Shown in pieces: positions 34,471 to 46,691 of a stretch of DNA of 64,000 nt (position 1 is the stretch's first letter; each line of letters starts with the position of its first letter). The position numbers and the translations under genes are program-made. Origin of the DNA: Spirodela intermedia. Taxonomy: Eukaryota; Streptophyta; Magnoliopsida; Alismatales; Araceae. The stretch spans positions 6,199,169 to 6,263,168 of the forward strand of contig LR746276.1 in NCBI GenBank assembly GCA_902729315.2, given 5' to 3'. Under the pieces are notes generated by a model. It had not been told where the DNA came from. It was given only the letters and a program-made list of their open reading frames with translations, and did no database searches.

Positions 34471-37222
34471 ATAGAAATATTTATTTTATGTTTATAGGCC
34501 TCGCCTATTTTCTCTCTCTCCTCCCACTATATGCATTGGGCTTCTACCCTCTTTTATTTTATTTCTACCTACAAATATAAAAAGTATTAGAATTAAGATC
34601 AAATAAATAAAATTAAATATCTTAAAAATAGTTTACCTAAGTAAGGATTAGAACGCAATCAATCCAACTGCCCCTTTAATATAAGTGTGGCTTAAAATCT
34701 AGAATTCAGCAATTTTTTAGTGGTGGTCAATATTATTATGGGAAGATTTTGACTTGAAATATCTCTTTTTTTTCACAATGTCTAAAGGTTCATCATACCA
34801 AAATTTTCTATAACATTGTTACTCATCAACTCCTTATAGAAGATATATTGAAATGCAATATGAGAATTTCAGATTCATAATTCCATAAGAGTGTCTATTC
34901 TCAAATTTAAAATAGAATTAATCTCCTCTATTATATAGTTTACATAATCATAATAGAACCTTTCTCCTTAGTTGAAATTATTGTTCTCTTTATTTAGCAC
35001 TTCTTAATCTGCCCATTTTTCTTTCATTGTTAACATTTGTTGCTTGGTTAACTTACTGACTTTTCCTTTCAATTTGTTTCTGATACGTGCTGGTTAGGTC
35101 ATGTGTTCTTATTTTATTTTCAAAATTTAAGGTATGATAAGGTTTTTCCATCTGACTCTCTCGTACAAACATTTGCCTTAGAATCAGTTCATAGGCCTCT
35201 TCAAATTTCAATTTTCTTGATTCTAACAAACTATTGACAGCAGTTATAGTTTCTCTCGAATGAGGAAGATAATAAGATTGAAGTCCTAAGCTAATTATCA
35301 AATATAATATCTACAAAGCTCAATTGACTAGTTAACAAAATAATCTTATTGATGTGATTGTAAATATAGCCACATTCTATCATCGCCAAATTTAAAACAT
35401 GTCACATCAAATATAACTTATTTGATCCTGATGGCTTCTCATACATATTTGAGAGAGAGAGAGAGAGAGAGTCATAAAGTCCCTTGAGGTCAGTGCGACA
35501 CCCCTTAAATTGAGGATTGAGATTTTAAGTTCAGAATCGTCATGCTGCTACAATGAGGCTCCATGGTCACGAGGGTGGATGATTGCGTCCGCACGACTTG
35601 GCATGGTGCCGTTTGAAACACGTGTCAGAGGCTTGTATTATCAAGGTGTGGCATGGTGCTGACAGTAATGTACGAAGTATCCATCACCGTGGCGTGGCAT
35701 GGCATCAGGATGGGTTCGCCATATTATATGCATGAACTCATGTAGGAGGCATGGACTGGCAGTAGACTACATGGTGCGATGCAGTTTGCGGAAGCACTCT
35801 GTGGACCGGAAGGCGCCAGAGGGTCGTGCGATGTTGACAACCACTGCAAATGAGGATGTGACCACTCACCATGTGGGGGTAGTTATGGTGGCAGTTACTC
35901 CCAGAGTTGTTCTCGGTAGTTATTGGAACAGTTGTGAGCACTTTGTAAGGGTGCTCCCATATATATCGACATGACTTAGTTTAAGAAGGGGAGGTACTCC
36001 CTGTTGTGTATTGTCCTAAATGAGTGAGTAATACACATCCCTTGAGTCTTCGAGCACTTCCACACAGTAGTGAGGCTGCCAATGTCAACTGAGCAATGGC
36101 TAAGGCTAGAATGGGAGAGATAAAGTAGTTAGGCTTAGATGAATGTCGCGATAGTTACCTTGATCAAGTAAATGAGAAAGATGTGAAGAGAGAATTAAGA
36201 ATTTCCTTCAAGTACCTTCAAGTACCCCCGGTGGTTCATTGAACAACTCTCCTTCAAGTACCTTCGAAGTGGAAGAGTTCTGCTACTTATCATTATTACT
36301 ATTATATCCCTTTAAATGTACCTTTGGTAACACCTAAATTCCTCACACACCAGGAGACCCAGCAAGATGTGGCTGGCGTTTCTTAGAGATGAAAAATTGA
36401 AAAAACATGATTGAAAAGACGAGGGGATATTTATCGCAATGCCATAAGTATGCCACCAAGATCATGGAGTAGTTTAAATATTGATTAAAATAAATGGTTC
36501 CAACAGGAATTGGGAGCACGAAAGCAATGATGAATCCTGACTGACACTTCCTTGCAGCCGTACCAATAAATCAGGATGGTGTACGAGCTTTCAACGTGGG
36601 AAAAAGAGGCCAGATGACTAAGAAAATTTCATTTGTTGCCAACAATGCAGACCAAGGCATTACCTCAATAAGCATCAGCTTAAATGGCGAAGCTTTAGAG
36701 GCTAAACCTCTGAGATCATAGACTTCCCTGTTATCAAACAAGACCATGGTGCTACTTTACGCACTGTGACGTCAGTCCAAAAGCCTGAATTGACTGTCCA
36801 AGAAAACGTCTTCCGTTTTTCTACGTTACATCCTTATGTATGATTACTCCGTCGGTTTTTGAAAAACATGTCCATTCTTGTCTATTTCCCAAGGCACGAA
36901 AATGGAAAGTCGATTGACCTTTAATTTCTATATTAATCATGAATCAAAAACCTTAGGCAACCGAACGGATTGTGCTCAGGATCAGGCGGCGAAATGATCT
37001 CAACTTTAAATGAGTCTTATTCAAGAGATTACGTGAGTCATCCCCGGGAAAGGAACCGGTTTCTTATGTGAGACTAGAGGACTCCCCGGAAGGTACTTCA
37101 CGGCAGAAAATCGCACGCGGGCACCAGATAAAGTGGGCTAGAAGGCTCCGTAGGTGGAGTGAGTTCGTCCGTCTGGCTGTAGATGCTAGCTGGAGTCTGA
37201 GAGACGCTATTGCACGTAGTGC
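34471..37222. other. Intergenic tract with no recognised gene
   Basis: AT-rich at 34,500-35,440, then a (GA)n run (35,451-35,471). At 35,590-35,700 there is a stretch with repeated GGCATGGTGC/GGCATGGCAT words, and around 36,210-36,265 repeated CTTCAAGTACCTTC words. The last few hundred bases are probably the 3' flank of GLR-B. It may hold LTR remnants linked to the copia tail. Confidence 0.4.
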
Positions 37223-38224
37223 TTATCCCATGTCTTCATTACTGGACATCCCATCATTGGCCTGACTACTGAAATTGTGAGAAGAGATGCCTTTCTTGTC
37301 GTAATGTCTTGCCACTGACACCAATCTGCGCCAGAAGGTGCGAACTGAGCTGGAGTTCCGCTGCCGGTGCTGATACATGAAGGAAAACATGAAGCAGAGA
37401 AGCGATGCTGCTGTGGCAAGGCCAGTAATGAGGAAAAGGCCCCAAAAACTCGATAGGTTGAGGCTGTCGGAGGTGAGCCTGCTGTTAGGCCTAGAGCAGC
37501 TGCCCTGGTCTCGGAACCACCTTCCCTCAATCTCCCTGATCTTCCCGGTCCACATTATGTTCAAGATCCCCTTCGAGAGATCGGAAACAAGAGGAGATCC
37601 TTTGGGAAATACCTGCACGGTGGTCAGTTGAATTCGTTCAACAGGGCATTAGACAATCCAGATGGAGAAGTAAAACCAGCGAGAGACTCACGAAGCCGAA
37701 TCCGCCGACCCTGTGTATTCGGCCGGCCATGGAATAATTACCACAGTAATCCTCGAGGAAGACTTTGAGGTACGGTATCTCGTCGATCACAGCGGCAACA
37801 CCTCCATTTTTGCTGCCCTTCGCAAGGCCCGCTTGGTATTCCTCGGGCGACCCATAGGGTCTTAGTTTCTCCTCTTCGAATCCCATATCCTTCAGCATTT
37901 CCTTGGTAAACGAGTGGTTCTGGTATCCAACATACTCACCTCTATTGATGAGTTCCTCGATCTCTGTGACAGTCGGTTCGAGATGCTTAACAGCGAGCAT
38001 CGAGGTCAAGCTGGCGACATAATTTGATTGTAATATGAACACAACAAACAGCCAGATGATGACCACGACCCTTGACAGGTTGGTCAACATCTTCTCTTCT
38101 GCAGCCAAATATAAATTCTTTCGTTAGAAAAAAGTTTTCATGGTATTCAGGACAAGACCAGCGAAGAGAACGAAAATTGTGTGTGTGTCGTGTGTGCGTG
38201 TGTGTGTGTGCGTGTGTGTGTGTG

Positions 38225-38292
<68 letters not shown>

Positions 38293-40936
38293 AATGAAGT
38301 TCTGTCTTTATTAGATGGAAGATTCCACTCCACTCGCACTTGTGCCCACCCATATTATACTTTATCCGAAGCCAATTGGCGAACTGATAAGCTACGAAAT
38401 ACCAGTCAAACAGGGACCGAGTGGTGGCCATCGAATTGACTGTCCAGGGCCACAAATCCAGCTCATGCCTCAGCGCTGGAAACTAAAGTTGCCAATTTTT
38501 TTGACGTGATCAATCATTACCAATGAAAGACATGGGATCCACGACTTCGATGCGAAAAAAGATGGAATCGAAGAAGAGTTACTGAACTGTGTGAGAAGAC
38601 CAGTGTGGAGAAGATGAAGTAGAGCACGGTCCCAAACTGGTGCCCCGGCGTCCCCCTGAAGTCCCCGTTGACTCGGTGTTCGAGGATCCACACGATGGCG
38701 CCAGTGAAAAAGAAGAAGGCCCCGATGACGCGCCAAAGCTCCGGCGTAAGAGGCTTCAAGAAGATCCAAGCATTGTTTTCCCTGTGATCCCGGAGCGGCA
38801 CCACCATGGATACTCCAGACTGAAGATAAGGCTGTGTGAAGTCTACTTTTCTTGATCGATTAAAGGTGATCGTCACGTCCCCCACTAGGGCGTCATACTT
38901 CTGTTGGCCACATTATGTTGAAGATCACCGTCAGTTCCTGATGAATTTTCAGGGAGAAGAGACGGAAACTGACCTGATCGAATATCATCTGGACGAGATC
39001 ATTGTATTCTGCGACGTTGCCGCTGAGTTTTACTGTGGTGTACTCGATTGGTAGAGCATAGGGCAACTCCATCACGGCGGCCTCGAACATCTCAAAGACG
39101 TACCCGCTAATAACGGTCTTGTCGGTGTCGGGGTTGACATGGACGCTCAGAAGTGGGTAGAATCCCGGGTTCTCTGGATCTGGGACCAGCACCCTCAGCT
39201 TCTTCCCGGTCATTGGGTTCACCCATCCCTTGGGAATCACCCTAGTATTCCCAGGCCAGATGGCGGGAGACAGGTCTGCCTTGGTGTCCGAGGGCCGTTT
39301 CTTCGAGGTGCTCATCGTTCGGTTGATGCCATTCTCCGGCGTCCAGAACCCTAAGGTGCTCTCTTGCTGTCGGTGCAGGTTAACTATCTCGAGGGCTGGC
39401 GCATACAGCTGGCCATTGCTAAGGTTGAATTTCCCGCTCAGTCCGGTCAACTCCATGCCACGGATTGTACGGAGAAGCATTGGACCTGTCTTCGATACCC
39501 CAAGCGCTTGCAGATCGTATGAAGGTTCTCCCGTGTCCAACTTGACGTAGCCTGGGTCGGCTGCGCCGACATTCTCAGCGGCCATGGCCATTAACCAGAC
39601 AGTATCGTACGCCCACAGCCCCAAGACACTCGGCTCCGAGATCCTAGACTTGGGATTCTGCTTCTGGAACTCCCCAAGCAATCTCCTTTTGAACTTCTCG
39701 AGCTTGTCCGTGCTGTTGATGTAGGGTTTTACACCGATGAGAGTGCCAGTGGAGTGGGGACGAACAGATGGATCCATGATGCCCAAAAGGCTGGTCGACC
39801 CTTCGGACAAGATCCACGCGAACCCCTTGCTCATCATTCCCGCCTGGTTGACCTTCGCGAAAAACCGAGAACACAGAGCCGGGGACATGTGAACAAGGAA
39901 TACCCTGCTCTCCATGTTCATCAGCTTGTACAGTTCCGTCAAGATGAGGTCACCAGAGGCCGACGGCGGGAGTACGCACCTGTAAGGGATGCGAGCTCCG
40001 ACGGCTTTAATGGCATCAACAAGATAAGGCACCACCCCGGTGCCGTACTCTGACTGCTCGTGTATCAGAACCACCTGTTTCCACCCGTAGAACTGCACGA
40101 GGATTGCCACAGACTGCGCCTGGAATGAGTCGTTCAGGGCAGCACGGACGAAGTAGGGGGTCTTCACAGGCGATAGAGATGGACTCGTCGCCGAGAAGGA
40201 AACGATTGGGACCCTGACCCTGTTTCCTAGGTCAACGATGAACCCTGCCTCGTCGGAAGTCTGTGGACCGATGATCGCATGCACTCTTTCAAACTTCAGC
40301 AGATCGACGGCTGGATCCGAGCTCATACAGAAAATTAAATGAAGGGGAGATGGTTACATAATTGTGGAAAATACTGCAAATCCGGTCCTGAATTGTACGG
40401 AAACACTTTCACGCAGAAATTTACATGACGAATCTGACCAGCAGCTAGGGGGGTCATAGAAACAAGGTCACCATTCCGACTTATCATCGAAAGCACCAAC
40501 GGAAAATATATTAAGTATAGTATTCCTGAGTTTTTATGGGCTCCAACATAACTAGAGAACAACTATAATTAAGAACAATCGATAAAAAATTATAACAGAT
40601 TGAACGAGTGGATGATTAATCATCAAGTTTGAGAGAGACAGTACCCACAGAGGCGGCTGTAACGGTGTCCCGTCGCGAATCTCTGAAATGGAGGTCCAGC
40701 CTCGTGGCATAGCTCGGGTGCTCCGCGTAGAAGTCGGAGACGGCTATCTGCATGCAGAGGCGCGTTATGTTCCCCACCGGGGATCCGAGATCCACGATAA
40801 CGCCGACCTTGAACGGTGACGACGAAGGACCGTCACGGCCCACCTCCCTGTCCATCCGCGGCGTAGCTTGGGAAGAATAGAAGGAAAACAGCAAGAGAAA
40901 GAAGAAGAGGAATGTTTCGCTTCCTAGGGCTTTCAT
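37223..40936 (-). CDS. Glutamate receptor-like channel, copy B (intact)
   Basis: Five exons join cleanly: 40936-40645, 40310-38974, 38900-38588, 38098-37692 and 37612-37223 (2,739 nt, 912 aa), all with GT-AG introns. Domains in order: signal peptide (about 1-24), a leucine/isoleucine/valine-binding-like amino-terminal domain with AIIGPQTSDEAG, ligand-binding S1, M1 (about 599-618), pore loop (about 631-645), M3 (about 657-672), S2, and M4 (about 839-863) with a short cytosolic tail. Plant GLRs are amino-acid-gated calcium-permeable channels of the plasma and inner membranes. The gating segment after M3 reads NYVASLTSML where plant GLRs usually have SYTASLTSML. The length is normal for the family. 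Intron 3 holds the GT/GA microsatellite. The damaged tandem copy is at 1-2677. Clade within the GLR family not assigned. Confidence 0.93.
38167..38290 (+). repeat. (GT)n then (GA)n compound microsatellite in GLR-B intron 3
   Basis: GT repeats with C interruptions pass into a pure GA run that ends at 38,290. Confidence 0.95.
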
Positions 40937-41580
40937 GTCTTCTCATGGAGGCTAGAGAGAGAGAGAGAGAGAGAGAGATTGAGAGACGCGCAAGGCAATG
41001 TTGGTAGAAGAACGGAGTCCATGAGGAGGCAGATAAAGGTCAAGTGTTCCCACGGTTCCTACGGTCCGAAATATCGCCAGATTTTCAACCCTTCGATGAG
41101 ACTTCGATGCGAGTCTTCGAAAACGAGAGGAGAACGGGACGAAGAGCACTTGTAACTACTTGTGCAAAATGGTGACCCGAGGTCTTCACGGCTGGCAGTC
41201 AGGAGCAGCTCCCACGAAGATGCAGTCAAGGTTAACCAGATTCCATGGCGGAGGCTGACGTGAAGACAAAGTCTTTTGAGTTCGATCTGTACTACTGGGG
41301 TCCATCTTTGAAAACCGGGCAGGAGGCTACATAAACCTACTGGAATTCTTATATAAACCCAATAAGCCAGCCTCCAACATAGCTTTTTGAAGGGTTAGAG
41401 TCAGGAGGATCACCTACAATCGACTCATGCTTCAGGTTAGAGCGTCTCCTCGGTCCTTGAGTTTTCAGCACGAGAACAGGGACAAGTACGGGATGACTTA
41501 AGGTTGGGTTGGATGAAGTCTGATGAGATAGCTTCTCAACACGCGATTCTACTGACTGGTACACTAGCATCTTATGATAA
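40937..41580 (-). promoter_or_regulatory. GLR-B 5' leader and upstream region
   Basis: Directly upstream of the start codon is a GA run (40,953-40,978). A TATATAAG on the minus strand at 41,348-41,355 is the best core-promoter candidate, although it would imply a leader of nearly 400 nt. A cluster of TTTTC/TCC words is otherwise unremarkable. Confidence 0.35.
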
Positions 41581-43560
41581 GGGACGAGACTGGGACCACT
41601 CTCTTCACGATGGGCGGACCAAGTCAACCTGTGAACCTAACATTTTTTGACAAGAGTATATTGGAAATTCCCCTCCCAGCCCACCGCCCTTGCCATCACC
41701 CCCTCTCTCCTTGTCTCGATGCCCAAAAAAATCTATACAAGCGATAGATAAGAGAATACTAAGGATGCGAGCCAGACAATTTCTCAATTCTGAAAGCCGT
41801 CGTTTTCCCTTATCTTCTCGGCCGCTTTTATCTTTTCTTTAGTTCGTAATCCCCAGGGTACGTTAATACACAACAGCGTCACAGATCTCGCTACTATCTC
41901 TGCCTCGGCTTCTAACGGTGTTCATGGACAATCGTAGGTCGTTGATGACCTGATCAAACTCCGATTCGATCCGCCTCGTGGCTGGTAGCCATCTACCTCG
42001 TCCCGATCGTGAGGAGAGGTTCACCATGATGGGAGGTGAGATCCTTTCAGTCAACCATTCGTTATGTGTTTGTCCCCAAACTATATATTAGATCCACTAG
42101 ACGAGAAACCCAATTCCGCACTGCTTATGAATCGTCCTCGGACGTATCCACCGACAGGAATCGTAGAATTTCAGCTTTTGGGGAAATCTACCGAAGCTTG
42201 GCTGATAGATAGATTCCTTTCTTGCTGCTACTGGAGAGAAAGAAAATCAATCAAATGGTTATTTCTTCACCGGCGCCGACATTTCCTTTCGGGGTACGAG
42301 TCGTACTTCTATTCGTTGAAAAAATCTTTCCATTCGTCCGCGCAGGATACAATGTTCTTGCGTTATAAGTGAGAATGCCTTCTGCGGAGATTTTAATTTA
42401 TTTAATTTTTTATTTTGGATCTGTGAAAATGCACGTCATTTTCCGAAAACTGACCACAATTCCTTGCGTGGTCTGCATCGAAAATCATTGGATTTCTTTC
42501 TGTGTCTACAACATACCTCTCCCAGCTATCTACACAGTAGATTTCTCTACCTAACGCAAACACGCCACTAAGAAGCTCTAACCCCCCTTTCTCAGGTTGC
42601 TACTGCAGAGATTCTGAAAAGACAGGAGAAAAAGTACGAAATCACTTGTTTCGACGGCATAATCTAATCAAATTGAATAGAACATCGAAGTCATGATCCT
42701 TCACATAAATTTCAGCTACGGTTAACGAATGCCATGCAAGCAAGGCAAAGGTAGCTTGCTGTAGATTTGTGCATTGCTCTATACATATAGTTCGTGAATG
42801 ATAAACCTCAAGAGATGTCCGCCGACCGGCGGGATCGTACTTACTCCAGAACAAAAGCTTAATGTGTGTTGTTTTGCTTGAGAAAGAGCTTAACATTAAC
42901 AGAAACGGACTTATCAATTGGTATAGATGCATAAGGTGTTATTGATTCCACAGTGTCGGTAAACTTATTGAGAAAGTCAACACTTAATGTCTTCATGTCT
43001 CGATGTCTGGTCCGCGTAAATCATGAAGTCGCTCCTCTCATTTAGGTTTCAGGAAGGCTACGAGCTTGTCAACCTCAAGGTCATGTCTTCCTGAGTCAAC
43101 GTAATTCCATGCGTGTCGTTGTTCAACGACTTCAACATTTATCTCGGTGCAGGAAGAGAGTGCCAGAAACAGGCCACTGGGTGTATCCCGGCCAAACGAA
43201 AGAAAGCCGGATTTGGCCTCTATAATACACCCGTAATATCTCTCCGTCGTCGTTTAGGTACTGATTCGGCTTTTCTTTGGCAGATGCGCACCATTTCAAA
43301 AAAAACGTCTCTCTCTCTCTCTCTCTACCCGCCCGCAATCAGTCTCTCTATTCCTCCCTCTCATTACACGATCCTTTAATCCCTTTCATCTTTTCCTCGA
43401 AGGCGATTTTCGCCGAGACTACTTTCGGCGAGCATAAGCCTCCCTTGCGCGATCCAGCCCCCAACGACGGACCCGCATGACAACGGACGGCCACAGCAAC
43501 GATGAGTTTAGGGGAGCTGGCGGGGGGATACCCATAAATAAAGTGGGGCAGAAACACCAA
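41580..43560. other. Duplicated non-coding tract between GLR-B and the GDU-B inversion
   Basis: Homologous to 3,870-6,060 without the long CT tract of copy A. The relic exon listed at 4894 has its counterpart at about 42,593-42,664. A 63-codon minus frame at 41,863-42,054 is shortened by a stop in copy A and has no recognisable domain. Confidence 0.4.
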
Positions 43561-43592
43561 CAGGCGGGGAGAAGGTTGGCCACCGAAAGCCT

Positions 43593-43632
43593 GGTTAGCC
43601 ACTGAAAGCCTGGAGGCTTTCAGTGGCTAACC
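43593..43632. repeat. Perfect inverted repeat at the inversion edge
   Basis: GGTTAGCCACTGAAAGCC (43,593-43,610) and its exact reverse complement (43,615-43,632) are separated by 4 bases. A third, imperfect direct copy sits just before it at about 43,573-43,590. The right arm contains the GDU-B stop codon, so the mRNA could form an 18-bp stem there. Confidence 0.97.
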
Positions 43633-44105
43633 TGAACAGCTTCCGACTCGGCAGCGTCTCTATTCCCTGCCATCTTCTTCGTCCAATCGTCCATCTCCTT
43701 CTCGGCGACGCCTACCTTCTCCCTCCCGGAACAGTCTCCGAAATAAGAGGCTCTACAAGAAACTGGGATGGCGAGGAAGCTGGGCTTTTCATTCCACGCC
43801 ATGATCTCGACGATCCTCTGCTTCGGTGGGGTCCATGTGGCCTTGGCGGCGTCCCCATTTTCACCCTGGCCCTCCCCGCTCTCGGTGTGGCCGCCGCTGC
43901 CGCCGCTGTTCTCCTGCTCCACGTAACCGGAGAGTTTCCAGTAGGAGCAGGCCAGGAGGAGAGTGAACGCTATCAGCCCCAGCATGGCCGCCAGGATCCC
44001 AAACAGATACGGCACGGGAGGGCGCCACGTCAAGTGCTGTTGCGCCGTATGCGAATGCTGGGCCACAATCGCCGCCGCCGATCCGAGGAGGGTGACGTTC
44101 CCCAT
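43620..44105 (-). CDS. GLUTAMINE DUMPER family protein, copy B (altered VIMAG motif)
   Basis: A single-exon frame of 161 residues from the ATG at 44,105. One membrane span lies at about residues 32-53 (PYLFG to LLLACS), as in copy A. The position of the hallmark motif reads EIMAW (residues 100-104) in place of VIMAG, followed by NEKPSFLAIP. In the family the VIMAG motif is needed for function, and in Arabidopsis GDU1 a change of the motif's glycine is known to abolish activity. So this copy may be inactive or changed, even though the frame is open and the rest is well conserved. The gene lies inside a block inverted relative to copy A, and its stop codon sits in a hairpin arm. Confidence 0.83.
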   Translation of the reverse strand: MGNVTLLGSAAAIVAQHSHTAQQHLTWRPPVPYLFGILAAMLGLIAFTLLLACSYWKLSGYVEQENSGGSGGHTESGEGQGENGDAAKATWTPPKQRIVEIMAWNEKPSFLAIPVSCRASYFGDCSGREKVGVAEKEMDDWTKKMAGNRDAAESEAVQVSH

Positions 44106-44184
44106 CCCTAGTATCTCAGACACCGAGAGAGAGAGAGAGAGAGAGAGAAGGCCAAGAGGATCATAGAAGAGCAGGATAGGGGTA

Positions 44185-44191
44185 TTTTATA
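44185..44191 (-). promoter_or_regulatory. Likely TATA box of GDU-B
   Basis: TATAAAA on the minus strand, about 80 bp before the start codon and equivalent to 6494-6500 of copy A. A GA run (44,127-44,150) forms most of the leader. Confidence 0.5.
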
Positions 44192-44369
44192 CGGAACGCC
44201 ACCGGACATGAAAACCAAACTTAGATCTTTATTTTCCGTTCGCTTTTGTTCGAATTAAATAACCGAGATTACTGAGGTTATCTGGTCAAGTGGAGTGGTT
44301 AGACATGGTCGAAGCGGCCTGCTCCTCCCAATCGTTCGGGCCCGGGATCTACATATGCACTTGTCAGCG

Positions 44370-44492
44370 AGAAAGAGAGGAGAGAGAGAGAGAGGGGGAG
44401 AGAGAGAGAGCGAGGGAAGGAGATATATATAAAGGGGGGGAGAGAGACGGGGAGAGAGGATAAGAGAGAGAGAGAGAAAGAGAGAGAGAGTT
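44370..44492 (+). repeat. GA-rich low-complexity tract upstream of GDU-B
   Basis: GA repeats with G runs and a GATATATATAAA island. Confidence 0.9.
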
Positions 44493-44747
44493 CTAACCAT
44501 CGAAAGGTTTTTATAATGGTCATTTGGGTAGGTGAGTTACGTCTTACGTTCGCTTCCCGGTGGGCGGGTTGCCGAAGAGTGAATGCCTCCTCCGCCGTCG
44601 CGTTCCCCCAACCCGCGACGCCATTAACAGTGGGTCGCGCTAGTGGTGCCGCCTCGCCAGGGTTGCACCGACGGACCGCTAGTGGTACCAAGACGGCACC
44701 CCACGGAACTGCTACAACCTAGTGGGCGCGGCGCTGAGAAGAAATAT

Positions 44748-44929
44748 CGTCCTCTCTCTCTCTCTCCATCACTCCTTCAGTGTCGTCTTCTCTTTCTCTC
44801 TCTCTCTCATTCCGTTCTCTTTTTCGTTTCTCCTCTTCGTTCTCTTTCCCTGTCTCCTCCATCCTTTTCTCTCTCCCTCTTCCTTCCCTCCTCCGTCTCC
44901 TTCAATTCTTCTGTCTCCTACTCTCTATC

Positions 44930-44974
<45 letters not shown>

Positions 44975-45000
44975 TTCTCGCTCTTTTTCCTTCTTTCTTG
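44748..45000 (+). repeat. CT-rich tract, unit B
   Basis: Counterpart of 7135-7930 but about one third as long. A pure (CT)n run spans about 44,931-44,970. Confidence 0.92.
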
Positions 45001-46690
45001 TTGTCAGAAAATTTAAATGACGGCCGAAGATGAGAGAGAGAGAGGGAGTCACCCATTCTGGTCGGAATGAATTATCCCACCGTTCTTCCTCCTTTCCATC
45101 ATTCTCTTTTCCAGTGCACTTTTCCGGTTTTCCAATCTCTCTCCGCGTCGTCTTGCTCGGGAAAATCCAAGTGATCGAATCGAATGACCGTCGGCTTTAG
45201 TATCGGACCTAAAATGGACCGAAGAGGCCCGACGACTCTGTATCTGGGCATACAATAAAACATGTCGGAGATGTTTAAGGTATTATTTATTAAATAACAA
45301 TAAAACATATCTATTATCTGGGCATACAACAGCTTTTATTCTGGGCCCAAAACCCAATGTGTTGTACTTAGTCTGGTGCCTCGAATAGATATTATATATT
45401 ACTAGAAATTAGATTCGTGGAAATAATTAACAATCGTTTCTTTCATAATTAACTTCATTGTCAACACTTCCATCTCTCTATTTGTGTACACTTCCACGCC
45501 AATTGATTGTTACATTAAACAGTCACCAAGCTCATATGTGTGAACAAGTTCTCAAGATTAAAATGGGGATCAAAGAAAAGATAAAAATGGAGAAAATACA
45601 GCGAATGATCAGAAATAAGCTGAAACAGATGCATCAGCTTCATCTCTTTTAGAATGGCAGACCTGAGTTTTACAGATTCAAGAAGATAACAGGATTCCCT
45701 AAGGAGTTGTGGTTTTCATTCTGGGTATGTCGCCAGTAGATGAAATTTAATCCAGCTGCACATATTTGAGTAGACACAAAGAAGAATATAAATTTTCATT
45801 CTGAAATGATCCCCAAAAGTAATGTTTCTCCGGAATACAAATTGTCCTTTTCTTCTCGTGATTTGAGGCGTCTTCTAAAGAACATTATCGCAAAACAAAG
45901 GCGTTCACAGTGATCCACAGCCGTATGATGCGCTATTATCAAAGTGGAAACCAATCGTAAAATCTGGAAATAGTGAAAAATTCCCATTGCTCATCATCCT
46001 TCTTTCCGTGTATTCATTCAAAGTTGTCACCAAGATGAAAATGACGTTAACAGTACATTATTAGACAGCAAGAGGTATCAATTATATATAACAAAAACAC
46101 AATCTGTGAATAATAATTTGGTACACGATTTTCATCTGTCTGTGTCATTGGTACTGGATTTCTCACTTCTTCCAAATGGAAAACTCCTTTCCCCGAAGGT
46201 GATTGACATTCTTGCGGCGCATATTGATTGAGAGTGATTTATATATAACAGAAGATCAATAAAGACATTTGATGAGACTGGAATGTTTGAGCAATATACT
46301 TGTCCATGATCATGTCCTTCAGCTTAACATACTTGGGCACAGAATATGAGAGAGAGAGATAGAGATATAGATACCTGGATAGATAGACAGAGAGCACCAT
46401 TTCCTAAGAGAAGTCAAGATCATGGGCCGATTCTGAAGGCTTCTACTAGATAATGTTACTTACGCGGGTGACACTATGTTCACATCGGTATTACTTATAG
46501 TTTACTAGCAAATATTAAAAACCATGAACCCAAAGTAGAATAGTTTAGCGCCATAATAATCCGAAACGGATAATCTGACCCAAAGAAACCAAAGCAACAG
46601 GTTCAAATACACGTTTGCGCAAAGAGTGCCGCTGTATAGTCCCAAATCCTCGACAGAGACGCATTATTCTGCAGAAGGAAGAGGATTAGC
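45000..46690. other. Non-coding tract, copy B
   Basis: 45,000-46,220 pairs with 7,930-9,190. From 46,222 to 46,690 the sequence is specific to B and includes a GA/GATA-rich patch (46,345-46,395). No gene was recognised. Confidence 0.5.
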
Positions 46691-46691
46691 C

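Larger units (their letters stand above)
43611..44703 (-). other. Inverted block relative to unit A
   Basis: Reading the minus strand of this block gives the order of A 6,065-7,085. The flanks stay in plus orientation: AAAGTGGGGCAGAAA at 43,545 pairs with 6,053, and GAACTGCTACAACCTAGTGG at 44,706 pairs with 7,098. Both edges are therefore bracketed to within a few tens of bases. Confidence 0.92.

Noticed and set aside
38893-40326. A single 477-codon exon for GLR-B
   Set aside because: It reads through a 73-bp intron with CAG/GTCAGT donor and CAG acceptor, and uses a start codon that lies within intron 1.
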